Assembly: GCA_002347985.1 (NCBI GenBank)
Contig: DDYM01000043.1
Span: 20,689-38,486, forward strand
DNA from: Bacteroidetes bacterium UBA2234
GTDB taxonomy: Bacteria > Bacteroidota > Bacteroidia > NS11-12g > UBA955
DNA length: 17,798 bases
Direction: 5' to 3'
Position numbers and translations under genes: made by a program. The notes beneath the pieces are model-generated. The model saw only the letters and a program-made list of their open reading frames with translations, was not told the DNA's origin and did not search any database. This document shows positions 1 through 7,719 of the stretch, piece after piece (within the stretch, counting starts at the first letter, position 1; each line of letters begins with the position of its first letter).

Positions 1-1109
1 ATTGGAACTGCTCCATAATCACTCGAACCTATCCGCCGAGAGAAAAACGGACGAATCTGACGAAATCCAAACCCCGCAAATAGATCGCTGTTCTCAATAA
101 AAAACTGACGTCTTTCAGGGAAAAACAAATTGTACCGAGTGAGGTTAATTTGCTGAACATCCACATCTACTTGGGCAAAATCAGGATTGGCTGTAATATC
201 CAAATTCAAACTTCTGGTCACCCCCAATTTAGCATCAAACCCAATTTTGGGACTGCCTGTGATCGGATCATTCAAACGCGTCCTACTCCCAAGAATACCC
301 TGCTGTGATGTCATCCCGCTCACATACGGAATAAAAACGAAGTTCCTGTTTTTTCTGAACAACGGCTTACTCCCGGATTGGACTGTATCGCCACTAACCA
401 ACGAACTGATAAATTGCATCGAGTCGCAAAAAACCAAAGAACTCACATTAAAATTCCTTGGTACCCTTGCATAGTTGGAAACCTCATTGTTCTTAAAATC
501 GAAGCGCGTTACATTAAATCCCCAAACAGAAACACCCGGTGTAAACCGAATGCTGTTAAATGGAATAGAAAACTCGGCCGTCCAATACCCATCTTTTAAC
601 TGCGTTGCACTATGCCAAACCTGATCCCATGCAGTTGTAACCCCAAAACCGCCACCGCCTTCCACGGATCCCTCACGCTGGGAATTGTATGGTGTTACCC
701 CAAATGAGAATCCATTCTGTCCATCTTTAAATGTAGAAAGCGTTAATACCACTCCATCCGAGTTGGTGACACTGAAATCCCGCTTTAAACTCTGAATTAC
801 AAACTGCTTCTCAGGATTTCTGTCAAAACACTTCACTGCAAAATACAAGTGCTTTTCATCGTAAGCAAAAGCCACCTGTGTCTGTGATTTTGCCATTGAA
901 GTATCGTAAGGAAAATACTGAACAAACGGACGTGAAACAAAGGTAGATTGCCAAACCGGTTCGTTCAATTCTCCATCAACCAAAATTGGACTTTCAGAAT
1001 AAACCACTGGCATCTTACCAGTTTTTCCGATAAAAAGGCTATCTGCTGAGCGAGCAACAAGAATCGCAGAAAAAAAGTAACTCGCCAATATCAGAAAAAG
1101 ACTGCGCAT
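1..1109 (-). CDS. DUF5916 / CBM9-like domain protein (partial, C-terminus beyond window)
   Basis: This is an open minus-strand frame without stops from an ATG at 1109-1107 to the window edge, giving 369 codons of the N-terminal part. The protein begins with a signal peptide (MRSLFLILASYFFSAILVARS). A CBM9-like beta-sandwich region follows, with the motifs SPILVDGELNEPVW and VAFAYDEKHLYFAVKCFD. The conserved DUF5916 junction is then visible: NPDFAQVDVDVQQINLTRYN, then FFPERRQFFIENSDLF and FFSRRIG. In the family (usually 700-850 residues) the missing part is a long beta-rich, probably outer-membrane barrel-like region. The biochemical role is unknown, and binding or transport of a surface ligand is only a guess. 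Its start codon overlaps the upstream stop codon by one base (TGATG), so it is translationally coupled to the transglycosylase-like gene at 1109-2389. Family assignment is firm; function is not. Confidence 0.88.
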   Translation of the reverse strand, partial: MRSLFLILASYFFSAILVARSADSLFIGKTGKMPVVYSESPILVDGELNEPVWQSTFVSRPFVQYFPYDTSMAKSQTQVAFAYDEKHLYFAVKCFDRNPEKQFVIQSLKRDFSVTNSDGVVLTLSTFKDGQNGFSFGVTPYNSQREGSVEGGGGFGVTTAWDQVWHSATQLKDGYWTAEFSIPFNSIRFTPGVSVWGFNVTRFDFKNNEVSNYARVPRNFNVSSLVFCDSMQFISSLVSGDTVQSGSKPLFRKNRNFVFIPYVSGMTSQQGILGSRTRLNDPITGSPKIGFDAKLGVTRSLNLDITANPDFAQVDVDVQQINLTRYNLFFPERRQFFIENSDLFAGFGFRQIRPFFSRRIGSSDYGAVP

Positions 1110-2389
1110 CAATCAACGCCAGCTATGTTTCTTTTTTGGGCAATTGTCAACGAATTCAGCTTTAAATAATACCCTTTCTTACTTGCCAACACATAAAATT
1201 TCAGCGAAGTGCCAACTTGTAAATTATTTCCTGAAACATTTGAATAATTCCATGATTTCAGTTGCTCTGGCGTGCAATCGAAAATATCGCTCAAAGTATA
1301 TACCGCATCCCCAGATTTCACCCGATAATACACCCATATTTTCTTATCCGCAGGTGTTGTTAAAATTGTCTTGGGAACGGGTGGCGTAATGCCTGCAGAA
1401 TCCGTTACTGATTGGTCCAGCTTCGTAACCACAAGGTTCACCGCCGAGTCACCTTCAACAACCGCAATTGTATCTGTTTTAATAATGGGAATAAATCCTT
1501 GCTTGTTTCCAATCCAATAAATCAATGAGTCCTTTTTCTGCTGATACACATTGGCATATTCTGCAGGCAACCGGAATGTACATGGCGTACCAAAATAAGG
1601 AACCATATCAGCCCTAAACTCGGGATTTAAACTACGTAAATCAGAAAGTCCTACACCCACTCTCTCATTCAACACTTTAAATGGCAAAACAGTGGGAATT
1701 GATTGAACGTCAACCGCATTTTGTGCCTCCACTTTTATTGGCTTGATACCATATTGCTTTGCATGATGCAAAACAATCAATGCCCCATAAAATTGAATCA
1801 CAGGCAAACGCTCTTCGGGTTCCAACGCCTCATAGATATGATTAAAATCTAAGTCGCCATTGAGACCATGAATTACCTGATTCAACCGGATCGGTCCAAT
1901 TCTAAACGCTGTAATCACCTTCAACCAATCTCCGTAAATGTGATACAAATCACGCAAATATTGACATGCCGCCTCAGACGATTTCAGAGGATCTCTTCTT
2001 TCATCAAATAGCGCAGTTTCCCTCAAATCATACTTTTTTCCGATCGTGTATGCCAATGGCCACATCCCTGCCGCTCCACTCTCGTCGCGATACCTAGGTT
2101 CAAACCCCGATGTTCCCGCCGGTATAAATTTTACAAACCAAGGCAGCCCGTATTTCTGAGCGATGCGATCAATGGACGCTTCGTAGTATTGGAAACGACC
2201 GTAAAAAATGGAAGTGCTTTCATTCTCATTCTTCAACCAATCCTGAACCGTAATTTCTATGTCGTTGTTGTAGAAAAATGGAACCCCATTTGATTCCATC
2301 GTTTTCAAACGCAACTGCACATCGTTCTGACCTACGGCCAAACCGCAAATCATGACCAACAATATGAAAATTCTCAATTTCAAACTCAT
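1109..2389 (-). CDS. MltD-like lytic transglycosylase fold protein with LysM, catalytic Glu lost (probable pseudoenzyme)
   Basis: The product has 426 residues with an N-terminal signal peptide (residues 1-20, ending LAVG-Q). An SLT/MltD-type domain covers about residues 60-210, followed by a linker and a C-terminal LysM domain (about 354-400, YYRVKSGDAVYTLSDIF...). The SLT core is recognisable (GLPWFVKFIPAGTSGFEP, ESGAAGMW, ending IGPIRLNQVI). In active family members, however, the segment reads LPxxLxxLPxxESGxxP with Glu as the general acid. Here the aligned residue is Thr93 (codon ACA). The AYNAG motif is AFRIG (161-165), and the QFMPxTA helix after W110 is also changed. The fold is therefore probably retained for glycan binding while cleavage is lost. 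The start overlaps the gatA stop (ATGA). It is likely periplasmic, acting as a peptidoglycan-binding scaffold or regulator (inference). Confidence 0.85.
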   Translation of the reverse strand: MSLKLRIFILLVMICGLAVGQNDVQLRLKTMESNGVPFFYNNDIEITVQDWLKNENESTSIFYGRFQYYEASIDRIAQKYGLPWFVKFIPAGTSGFEPRYRDESGAAGMWPLAYTIGKKYDLRETALFDERRDPLKSSEAACQYLRDLYHIYGDWLKVITAFRIGPIRLNQVIHGLNGDLDFNHIYEALEPEERLPVIQFYGALIVLHHAKQYGIKPIKVEAQNAVDVQSIPTVLPFKVLNERVGVGLSDLRSLNPEFRADMVPYFGTPCTFRLPAEYANVYQQKKDSLIYWIGNKQGFIPIIKTDTIAVVEGDSAVNLVVTKLDQSVTDSAGITPPVPKTILTTPADKKIWVYYRVKSGDAVYTLSDIFDCTPEQLKSWNYSNVSGNNLQVGTSLKFYVLASKKGYYLKLNSLTIAQKRNIAGVD

Positions 2390-3810
2390 CCCAAGGTTTC
2401 TTCCACCAATTTCGACAAATCAAACAACGCTTGTTCCTCTAAAATTCCTGTCATTAATTGAACACCCATTGGCAATCCATCTAAAGTTTTACCCCCAGGA
2501 ATAGAAATCGCAGGATTTCCTGCCAAATTCGCTTGAACCGTTAACAAATCCGCCATATACATCGCAACGGGGTTAGCCGCTTTTTCTCCCAATTTAAATG
2601 CCGGAGTACTCGTAGTTGGGAGTAAAATGGCATCCGCATTGGCCAATATTTTATCCGTTTCGGTGCGAATAATCTGACGTACTTTCTGTGCCTTTTCATA
2701 ATAAGCATCGTACTGATCGCTGCTTAAAACAAACGTACCCAACATGATTCTTCGCTTCACTTCTTCCCCAAAACCTTCGGTACGAGATAGTACATACGTA
2801 GATTCCAAATCATGGGCATTCTCACTGCGCTTGCCATACATCATTCCAGAATACCTGGATAAATTGCTCGATGCTTCAGCCGTTGTTATCACGTAATAAA
2901 CCGGAACCATATGGTCCAACAAAGGAAAATCAAAATAACTTACTTCATGCCCCGCAGACTCCAACTTAACTATCAAATCCGTCATCATGGATTTCACTTC
3001 AGCGTCGATGCCCTCACCCTCGATGGCCTCACGCATGACAGCAAATTTGGCCTTTGTAGGTGCCTTTGGATCTGAAAACTTAGGTGCTGGTCTTTGAAAC
3101 ATCGAAGCATCTTGTCCGTCTGGACCCGCCATAATCTCTGTTAACAAAGCCGAATCCTCGATGCTCTTTGTCATCGGACCAATCTGGTCAAAACTCGATG
3201 CATAAGCCAATAAACCCCAGCGGGAAATCAATCCGTAGGTAGGTTTTAAACCCACAATGCCTGTGAAGGCGGCTGGCTGACGAATGGATCCACCAGTGTC
3301 TGTCCCCAATGCTGCATGCGCCATATTGGCTTGAACAGCTACCGCGCTTCCTCCAGAAGAACCGCCTGGAACCCGAGTAGGATCGGCAGCATTCAATACA
3401 GGGCCATAGGCGCTGTTCTCATTGCTCGCACCCATTGCGAATTCATCACAATTGGTCCGACCAATAAAAATGGCATCCTCATCCAACAAACGCTGAACTA
3501 CTGTTGCAGAATAGATGGCTTCAAAACCTTCTAAAATTTTGGAAGAGGAACTCACTTTATGGCCTCGGAACGACAAAACATCTTTCAAAGCAATCACAAC
3601 ACCGGCCAAACGACCTGCTGTTCCAGCTTTTACTTTATTGTCGATTTCTACTGCCCTTGCTTTTGCTTCATCAGCCCAGACCTCCAAAAAGGCATTTAAA
3701 TGCTGATTGTCTGCAATATTTTTTAGGTAATAATCTACCAATGCCGCGCAAGTCACACGGCCTGAGTTCAGGTCTTCCCGAATTGCTGAAATCCGGCTGT
3801 AGTGCTTCAA
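2386..3810 (-). CDS. gatA: Aspartyl/glutamyl-tRNA amidotransferase subunit A
   Basis: This 474-residue amidase-signature protein has normal GatA length. In GatCAB it hydrolyses glutamine and delivers ammonia to transamidate Glu-tRNA(Gln) or Asp-tRNA(Asn) in the cytoplasm. The Ser-cisSer-Lys triad is intact: Lys76 in VVIALKDVLSF, cis-Ser151 in GGSSGGSAVAV and nucleophile Ser175 in GTDTGGSIRQPA. The 75- and 24-residue spacings match characterised GatA proteins. Other landmarks are GRTNCDEFAMGASNENSAYG and the C-terminal AGNPAISIPGG. The start is TTG at 3810. No in-frame ATG occurs before the catalytic region, the N-terminus MKHYSRISAIREDL is family-like, and AAGGAG lies 5 nt upstream inside the last codons of tatA. 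No gatB or gatC is in the window. Its 3' end overlaps the transglycosylase-like gene by 4 nt. Confidence 0.96.
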   Translation of the reverse strand: MKHYSRISAIREDLNSGRVTCAALVDYYLKNIADNQHLNAFLEVWADEAKARAVEIDNKVKAGTAGRLAGVVIALKDVLSFRGHKVSSSSKILEGFEAIYSATVVQRLLDEDAIFIGRTNCDEFAMGASNENSAYGPVLNAADPTRVPGGSSGGSAVAVQANMAHAALGTDTGGSIRQPAAFTGIVGLKPTYGLISRWGLLAYASSFDQIGPMTKSIEDSALLTEIMAGPDGQDASMFQRPAPKFSDPKAPTKAKFAVMREAIEGEGIDAEVKSMMTDLIVKLESAGHEVSYFDFPLLDHMVPVYYVITTAEASSNLSRYSGMMYGKRSENAHDLESTYVLSRTEGFGEEVKRRIMLGTFVLSSDQYDAYYEKAQKVRQIIRTETDKILANADAILLPTTSTPAFKLGEKAANPVAMYMADLLTVQANLAGNPAISIPGGKTLDGLPMGVQLMTGILEEQALFDLSKLVEETLG

Positions 3811-3812
3811 GA

Positions 3813-4022
3813 TTACTCCTTGTTCTCTTTGGGGTCCTCATTCATTCCTTTGCGAATCTCATTGCCAACGTTGTTTTTGGCATCTTGAAACTCTCTAACA
3901 CCACGGCCCAAGCCGCGCATTAATTCAGGAATTTTTTTGCCGCCAAAAAGCAACAAAACGAGAACCAAGAGAATGATCATTTCTTGGCCACCCAGAAAAG
4001 ATAATAAATGAAATGTGTTCAT
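3813..4022 (-). CDS. tatA: Sec-independent (twin-arginine) translocase subunit TatA/E
   Basis: The product has 69 residues with the classic TatA layout: a short N-terminal region, one transmembrane helix (about residues 13-27, [14 protein letters not shown]), the FGGKKIPEL hinge and an amphipathic helix ([16 protein letters not shown]). A charged, acidic C-terminal tail ends DPKENKE. TatA oligomers form the pore through which folded proteins with twin-arginine signals cross the inner membrane. tatC is not in the window. The start at 4022 is ATG, preceded 8 nt upstream by a perfect TATTTTTG -7 box. gatA begins 2 nt after the stop, making this the first gene of a tatA-gatA-transglycosylase-like-DUF5916 unit. 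TatA and TatB/E cannot be separated by length alone, but the short tail favours TatA. Confidence 0.93.
   Translation of the reverse strand: MNTFHLLSFLGGQEMIILLVLVLLLFGGKKIPELMRGLGRGVREFQDAKNNVGNEIRKGMNEDPKENKE
3816..3821 (-). promoter_or_regulatory. Shine-Dalgarno for the TTG start of gatA
   Basis: On the minus strand AAGGAG occupies the last two sense codons of tatA (Lys-Glu). It is followed by the tatA TAA stop, two bases and the TTG start of gatA, leaving a 5-nt spacer. Strong Shine-Dalgarno motifs are uncommon in Bacteroidota, so this one supports the non-ATG start and re-initiation by ribosomes terminating on tatA. Confidence 0.6.
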
Positions 4023-4029
4023 TGCCCTT

Positions 4030-4037
4030 CAAAAATA
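4030..4037 (-). promoter_or_regulatory. Candidate -7 promoter box of tatA (TATTTTTG)
   Basis: The minus strand reads TATTTTTG, an exact match to the Bacteroidota TAnnTTTG -7 element. Its last G lies 8 nt before the A of the tatA ATG. No convincing TTG/TTTG is seen 17-23 nt further upstream, so this rests on the -7 box and its position only. The box would let tatA-gatA and the following genes be expressed separately from the Fe-S gene upstream. Confidence 0.5.
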
Positions 4038-4103
4038 CGATAAAACTCTGAGGGTTGTACCCCTTTTTTCTGTGAAACCAATCCCAATCGATGAAATGCC
4101 CTT

Positions 4104-5471
4104 TTAGGAACCTTGGGCCCAGTTGCCTTTGTCCATTTGATTGAACTGCCAAGGCGCACCGTTGTTTTCCAAATTGGTAAACATATTGTTTAGTTCGCTT
4201 GGCGCAGCACTCTTTTCCATGACTTGATACTGTCGCATTTGTACGATGATATCCACCGGATTGATATTCACTGGACAAGCTTCAGCACAGGCATTACAAG
4301 TGGTACAAGCCCACAATTCCTCAGTGCTGATGTAACTATGCAAGTCTTTTCCATCGTCAAATCGAACCGGGGTTTCCACTGCATTTTCGGCATTGGCACC
4401 ATCTGCTTTTGATGCTTGTTTTGCCATTTTCTTCGCTTGATCGATGCCTCTTCCCACTTCCTCCAAACGGTCTCTTGTATCCATCATCACTTTTCTTGGC
4501 GATAACAACTTACCGGTTTGGTTGGCCGGACAAACACTGCTACAACGTCCACACTCCGTACAAGTGTATGCGTCCATTAAGTTCTTCCAAGTTAAATCTT
4601 GCACATCTTTGGCACCAAAACCTGCTGGGGGTTCATACCCCTCCGGCGGCTGCGCCGCCGGGTCCATCATCAATTTCACCTCCGTGGTCACATAACCCAA
4701 ATTCTCAAATTCACCCTTCGGCTTCAATGGCGTGTAATACACATTCGGAAAACTCATGATGATATGCCAATGCTTGCTATATGGCACATAATTTAAAAAC
4801 ACTATAATACCTACAAAATGGAACCACCAACACAATCGCTCTATCATATGAACCGATCCATCGCTGAATCCATCAAAAAAACCAACCAAATACTGACTCA
4901 CCGGAAAACTGCCGTGACCTTCCATCAACCCCCTACTCACTAAGACCTGCTCCGCCGCATTCATTTTCAACAAGGCCGCCATCAAAACAATCTCAACCAC
5001 CAAAATAATCGTAGCATCCTTCATCGGCCAACCCTTCAATTCACTCATCTGCAATCGCGGAACCTTGGTCACAAAACGACGGCCTAAAAAAACAACACAA
5101 GCCACCAATACACCCAAAGCCAGTATTTCAAAAAAACCAATCGCTACGTCGTAAATCGAACCCAAATAATGGGCAAAAAAACGATGCGTGCCCAACAATC
5201 CATCAATCAAAATCTCCAATACCTCTATGTTGATCAATACAAAACCAACGTAAATCAAAATATGGAAGAACCCCGCAATCGGTCTGCGAACCATCTTGCT
5301 CTGACCCATCGCCACCCATGCCATCTGCTTCCATCGCGCCGCCGGATTGTCCGATAAATCCTGCTTCTTCCCCAAAAATATATTCCTACGGATAAACTTT
5401 ACCCGACCCGCGAATATCCAACTTCCAACGCCCAAAATCAGGGCAAAAATCACTTGTGATAGGATTCCCAT
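4104..5471 (-). CDS. Membrane-anchored 4Fe-4S dicluster protein (NarI-like / HdrE-HdrD-like electron transfer subunit)
   Basis: The protein has 455 residues. The N-terminal half (about 1-235) has several transmembrane helices resembling a nitrate-reductase-gamma/HdrE cytochrome b domain, with possible haem histidines such as H70, H218 and H234/H236. A Pro-rich linker (about 268-290) follows. The C-terminal part is a ferredoxin-like domain with two CxxCxxCxxxCP clusters: C304/307/310/314 (CTECGRCSSVCP) and C389/392/395/399 (CTTCNACAEACPVNINP). The end (NNMFTNLENNGAPWQF) is typical of the Bacteroidota family that passes electrons between quinone and a CCG-domain (HdrB/D-like) partner. No CCG partner gene is adjacent; tatA follows after 81 bp. 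The start is ATG at 5471 with a TAATTTCG box 7 nt upstream. Electron donor and acceptor are unknown. Two GC-rich hairpins lie in the linker-coding DNA. Confidence 0.88.
   Translation of the reverse strand: MGILSQVIFALILGVGSWIFAGRVKFIRRNIFLGKKQDLSDNPAARWKQMAWVAMGQSKMVRRPIAGFFHILIYVGFVLINIEVLEILIDGLLGTHRFFAHYLGSIYDVAIGFFEILALGVLVACVVFLGRRFVTKVPRLQMSELKGWPMKDATIILVVEIVLMAALLKMNAAEQVLVSRGLMEGHGSFPVSQYLVGFFDGFSDGSVHMIERLCWWFHFVGIIVFLNYVPYSKHWHIIMSFPNVYYTPLKPKGEFENLGYVTTEVKLMMDPAAQPPEGYEPPAGFGAKDVQDLTWKNLMDAYTCTECGRCSSVCPANQTGKLLSPRKVMMDTRDRLEEVGRGIDQAKKMAKQASKADGANAENAVETPVRFDDGKDLHSYISTEELWACTTCNACAEACPVNINPVDIIVQMRQYQVMEKSAAPSELNNMFTNLENNGAPWQFNQMDKGNWAQGS
4628..4661. repeat. Two adjacent GC-rich hairpins inside the Fe-S gene
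   Basis: Reading the plus strand, 4628-4641 forms GGGGT-TCAT-ACCCC (5-bp stem, 4-nt loop). One base later, 4643-4661 forms CCGGCGGC-TGC-GCCGCCGG, a perfect 8-bp all-GC stem with a 3-nt loop. Both encode the Pro/Ala/Gly linker (PAAQPPEGYEPPAGFG) between the membrane and ferredoxin domains. The block is far richer in GC than its surroundings. Confidence 0.7.
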
Positions 5472-5477
5472 TGGATG

Positions 5478-5485
5478 CGAAATTA
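5478..5485 (-). promoter_or_regulatory. Candidate -7 promoter box of the Fe-S protein gene (TAATTTCG)
   Basis: The minus strand reads TAATTTCG, a one-mismatch form of TAnnTTTG, with its final G 7 nt before the ATG at 5471. It sits in the 72-bp gap after the GT39 stop. No clear -33 TTG at suitable spacing was seen, so this is a weak to moderate call. Confidence 0.35.
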
Positions 5486-5543
5486 ATCAAATAACCCCAT
5501 TGTAACCATCCCCACTTCCTTCTCCCACCTCAAATGTCCACTT

Positions 5544-7712
5544 TTACGGAATCATGGGATTCACCAATCCATATACCGATGCATTGCCCGGCCAAAAATC
5601 AATGCGCAAAGATTTCACCGCAATCGGCTTCCTGCCAGAATTGTCGATGAAAATCTGCATATCATATCCCCTATTCACAAAATGATTGAGGTTTGATGAA
5701 AGACCCTCTGCGATCTGTCGCATTCCTCCCCGTCCTTCAATTGCCCCTCCACCCCATTCCACATCAACCAACCTTCCTGCCAAGAACAAATTCGCCCTGC
5801 ACCTTCCACCGCCCAAAATCTCAACATCAGACAATTGATAACCCATATTCCCTATCCCTTGGTCCAAATATCTCATGTTCTCACCTGCCCCATTTTTCAC
5901 AGTCACCACCAAGTGCAAATCCTTGTTTCCGAGCCACTGCGTATCCAATTCCAAAGTAGCCATCGCAACGAACTCAGCACTATATCGCTGCTCACCCAAA
6001 GAATCCGTTGAAATCGACAATACCTGGCGATACTGACTCGAATCCATATTTCCCTGCAACAAACGATATCCACTGTAAATAGGCCTGATTTGATCCTTGG
6101 AATCTAAAAAATCTTGGGTGGGATTGCCCTTTGAAAAATGCATGATATGATAACCCGCTCCCATCGATTCTCTTCGTAAAATCGGAAACTCTCGCTGAAT
6201 CCACACCCGCAGCATTGGATCCATCCCCACCATGTTTACATAATAAAAATCATCGCCCTTCACCCATGCCAGCTTTTTTCGGAACGATGCATAATCCAAA
6301 GACTCATCTCTGAAATACTGCAATTCACCCCCGTTTTTCTGCCATCGAACCCTATCCCATCCCAGTTCATGGGCATGATACTCCATAAAAAATGATTCAA
6401 AACCATAAATCCACATCGCATCGCCACGCGATACATCGTCTAAAACCTTCCATCGCTTCAGCGTTTTCACGGCTGCGTCATAGGATTGATTATTAAACAA
6501 TTGTCTGTGATTTCTATCCTCCAAAAGAACATATAGATTCACGAATAAAGTGAGAATAACCAATATCGATTTCAGTTGTAAACTCAACACCCTGCGATCC
6601 ACCCATAAAGCAAAACCCAACAACCCAAAACCAAAAGAAAATAACAAAACCGAATCCTGAAAAACGGGTGCCCTGAATACTGAGTAAAAATAGGCGATAA
6701 GCATCGGCGCCAAATACAAAATCCAAATCACGCGATTGATTGCTGTTTTTTGCTGCTTATCGTTCAAATCAGATTCAACTGCTTCAGATGAAGTGGGATT
6801 GCCTTTAAATCGGTTCAGCACTTTGACCAATCCAAATCCCTTGATTTTCCCCTTTTGTAACAACTCGCCCACTAAAACAGCCAACAACCACAATTGAATG
6901 GGCCACAGCGAATAGCCAAAACAATACATGAAATGTTTGAATAGTGATGTTAGGGTTGGAACCTGCAACCATCCCGGACTTCCCACCTGCAAGTGATGCA
7001 TAAAAATCCCAATTTGATGCATGTACAACGCCGCACCCAACAACCATGGCCACAGATAGCGAATCCATCTTTTTCGTGGCAAAATCACCAATCCGGAAAC
7101 GAATAACAACAACAATATCAACCCATTAAAATAGTGATTTGATGCGCCTAAATAGCCCGCGATCGACAAAAAAATCATGGGTTTTGCCCACAGATTTATG
7201 CCAACTACCTCCATTTTACAGACCTCCAACCATCGCAACCAAACATAAAACGCCCACAAGGAAAGCAACAAACCCGGTGCATAAGGACGAGCAATTTCAC
7301 TATACATCAGCGGAAACTGCAAAGTAGACAGCATCGCGGCAGCCAATAAACCAGCCCACGTTGCGCCAAGTCTTATGCCAATTTGAATCATCAAAACCAC
7401 TGAACCCAAACCACACAACAAAAATGGCAACTTAACAACCCAGATGGCCGTGCCAAACCATTTTGTCCAATACCACAAAAACACTTGCACCAACATCGGA
7501 TGACCGTCGTTCCAAACCACCGTACCCAACAGTTCAGATACCGACTTTGCATTCAAACGCATCAATGCCGATGTTTCGTCGTTTGTTAACGGCAAGGAAA
7601 ACAGGTCTATAAACCGCAAACCCGCGGCAACCGCCACCACCAAAATTGCCAATCCCGCAAACCAAGTTAATGTCCACTTGGGACGACCACCCGATTTGAG
7701 AAAATTAGCCAT
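5544..7712 (-). CDS. GT39-type (ArnT/PMT-like) polyprenyl-phosphate-sugar glycosyltransferase
   Basis: This 722-residue multi-pass membrane protein has hydrophobic helices filling roughly residues 15-400. Acidic residues in the first external loop (D45-E46 in PLTNDETSAL) match the catalytic Asp-Glu of GT39/GT-C enzymes. NDGHPMLVQVFLWYW corresponds to the conserved DxHPP-type loop, and SEIARPYAPGLLLSLW to the ARxY motif. Such enzymes transfer a sugar from a polyprenyl-phosphate donor on the periplasmic face to protein, lipid A or glycan. The last ~320 residues form a soluble, beta-rich domain with no obvious relative (ISTDSLGEQRYSAEFVAMAT..., IDFWPGNASVYGL), probably periplasmic. It starts 7 bp after the PIG-L stop, so the two are co-transcribed. 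The acceptor is unknown. A general 'glycosyltransferase family 39' label is safe; a more specific name would not be. Confidence 0.85.
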   Translation of the reverse strand: MANFLKSGGRPKWTLTWFAGLAILVVAVAAGLRFIDLFSLPLTNDETSALMRLNAKSVSELLGTVVWNDGHPMLVQVFLWYWTKWFGTAIWVVKLPFLLCGLGSVVLMIQIGIRLGATWAGLLAAAMLSTLQFPLMYSEIARPYAPGLLLSLWAFYVWLRWLEVCKMEVVGINLWAKPMIFLSIAGYLGASNHYFNGLILLLLFVSGLVILPRKRWIRYLWPWLLGAALYMHQIGIFMHHLQVGSPGWLQVPTLTSLFKHFMYCFGYSLWPIQLWLLAVLVGELLQKGKIKGFGLVKVLNRFKGNPTSSEAVESDLNDKQQKTAINRVIWILYLAPMLIAYFYSVFRAPVFQDSVLLFSFGFGLLGFALWVDRRVLSLQLKSILVILTLFVNLYVLLEDRNHRQLFNNQSYDAAVKTLKRWKVLDDVSRGDAMWIYGFESFFMEYHAHELGWDRVRWQKNGGELQYFRDESLDYASFRKKLAWVKGDDFYYVNMVGMDPMLRVWIQREFPILRRESMGAGYHIMHFSKGNPTQDFLDSKDQIRPIYSGYRLLQGNMDSSQYRQVLSISTDSLGEQRYSAEFVAMATLELDTQWLGNKDLHLVVTVKNGAGENMRYLDQGIGNMGYQLSDVEILGGGRCRANLFLAGRLVDVEWGGGAIEGRGGMRQIAEGLSSNLNHFVNRGYDMQIFIDNSGRKPIAVKSLRIDFWPGNASVYGLVNPMIP

Positions 7713-7719
7713 TATCGAA

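Noticed and set aside
3504..3923. 139-codon plus-strand frame over gatA/tatA
   Set aside because: It overlaps two confidently identified minus-strand genes and has low-complexity Leu/Pro-rich content typical of an antisense shadow.
4052..4070. Plus-strand GGGT-TGT-ACCC hairpin followed by a T run near tatA
   Set aside because: The stem is only 4 bp and no plus-strand gene ends here; on the minus strand the T run is on the wrong side.
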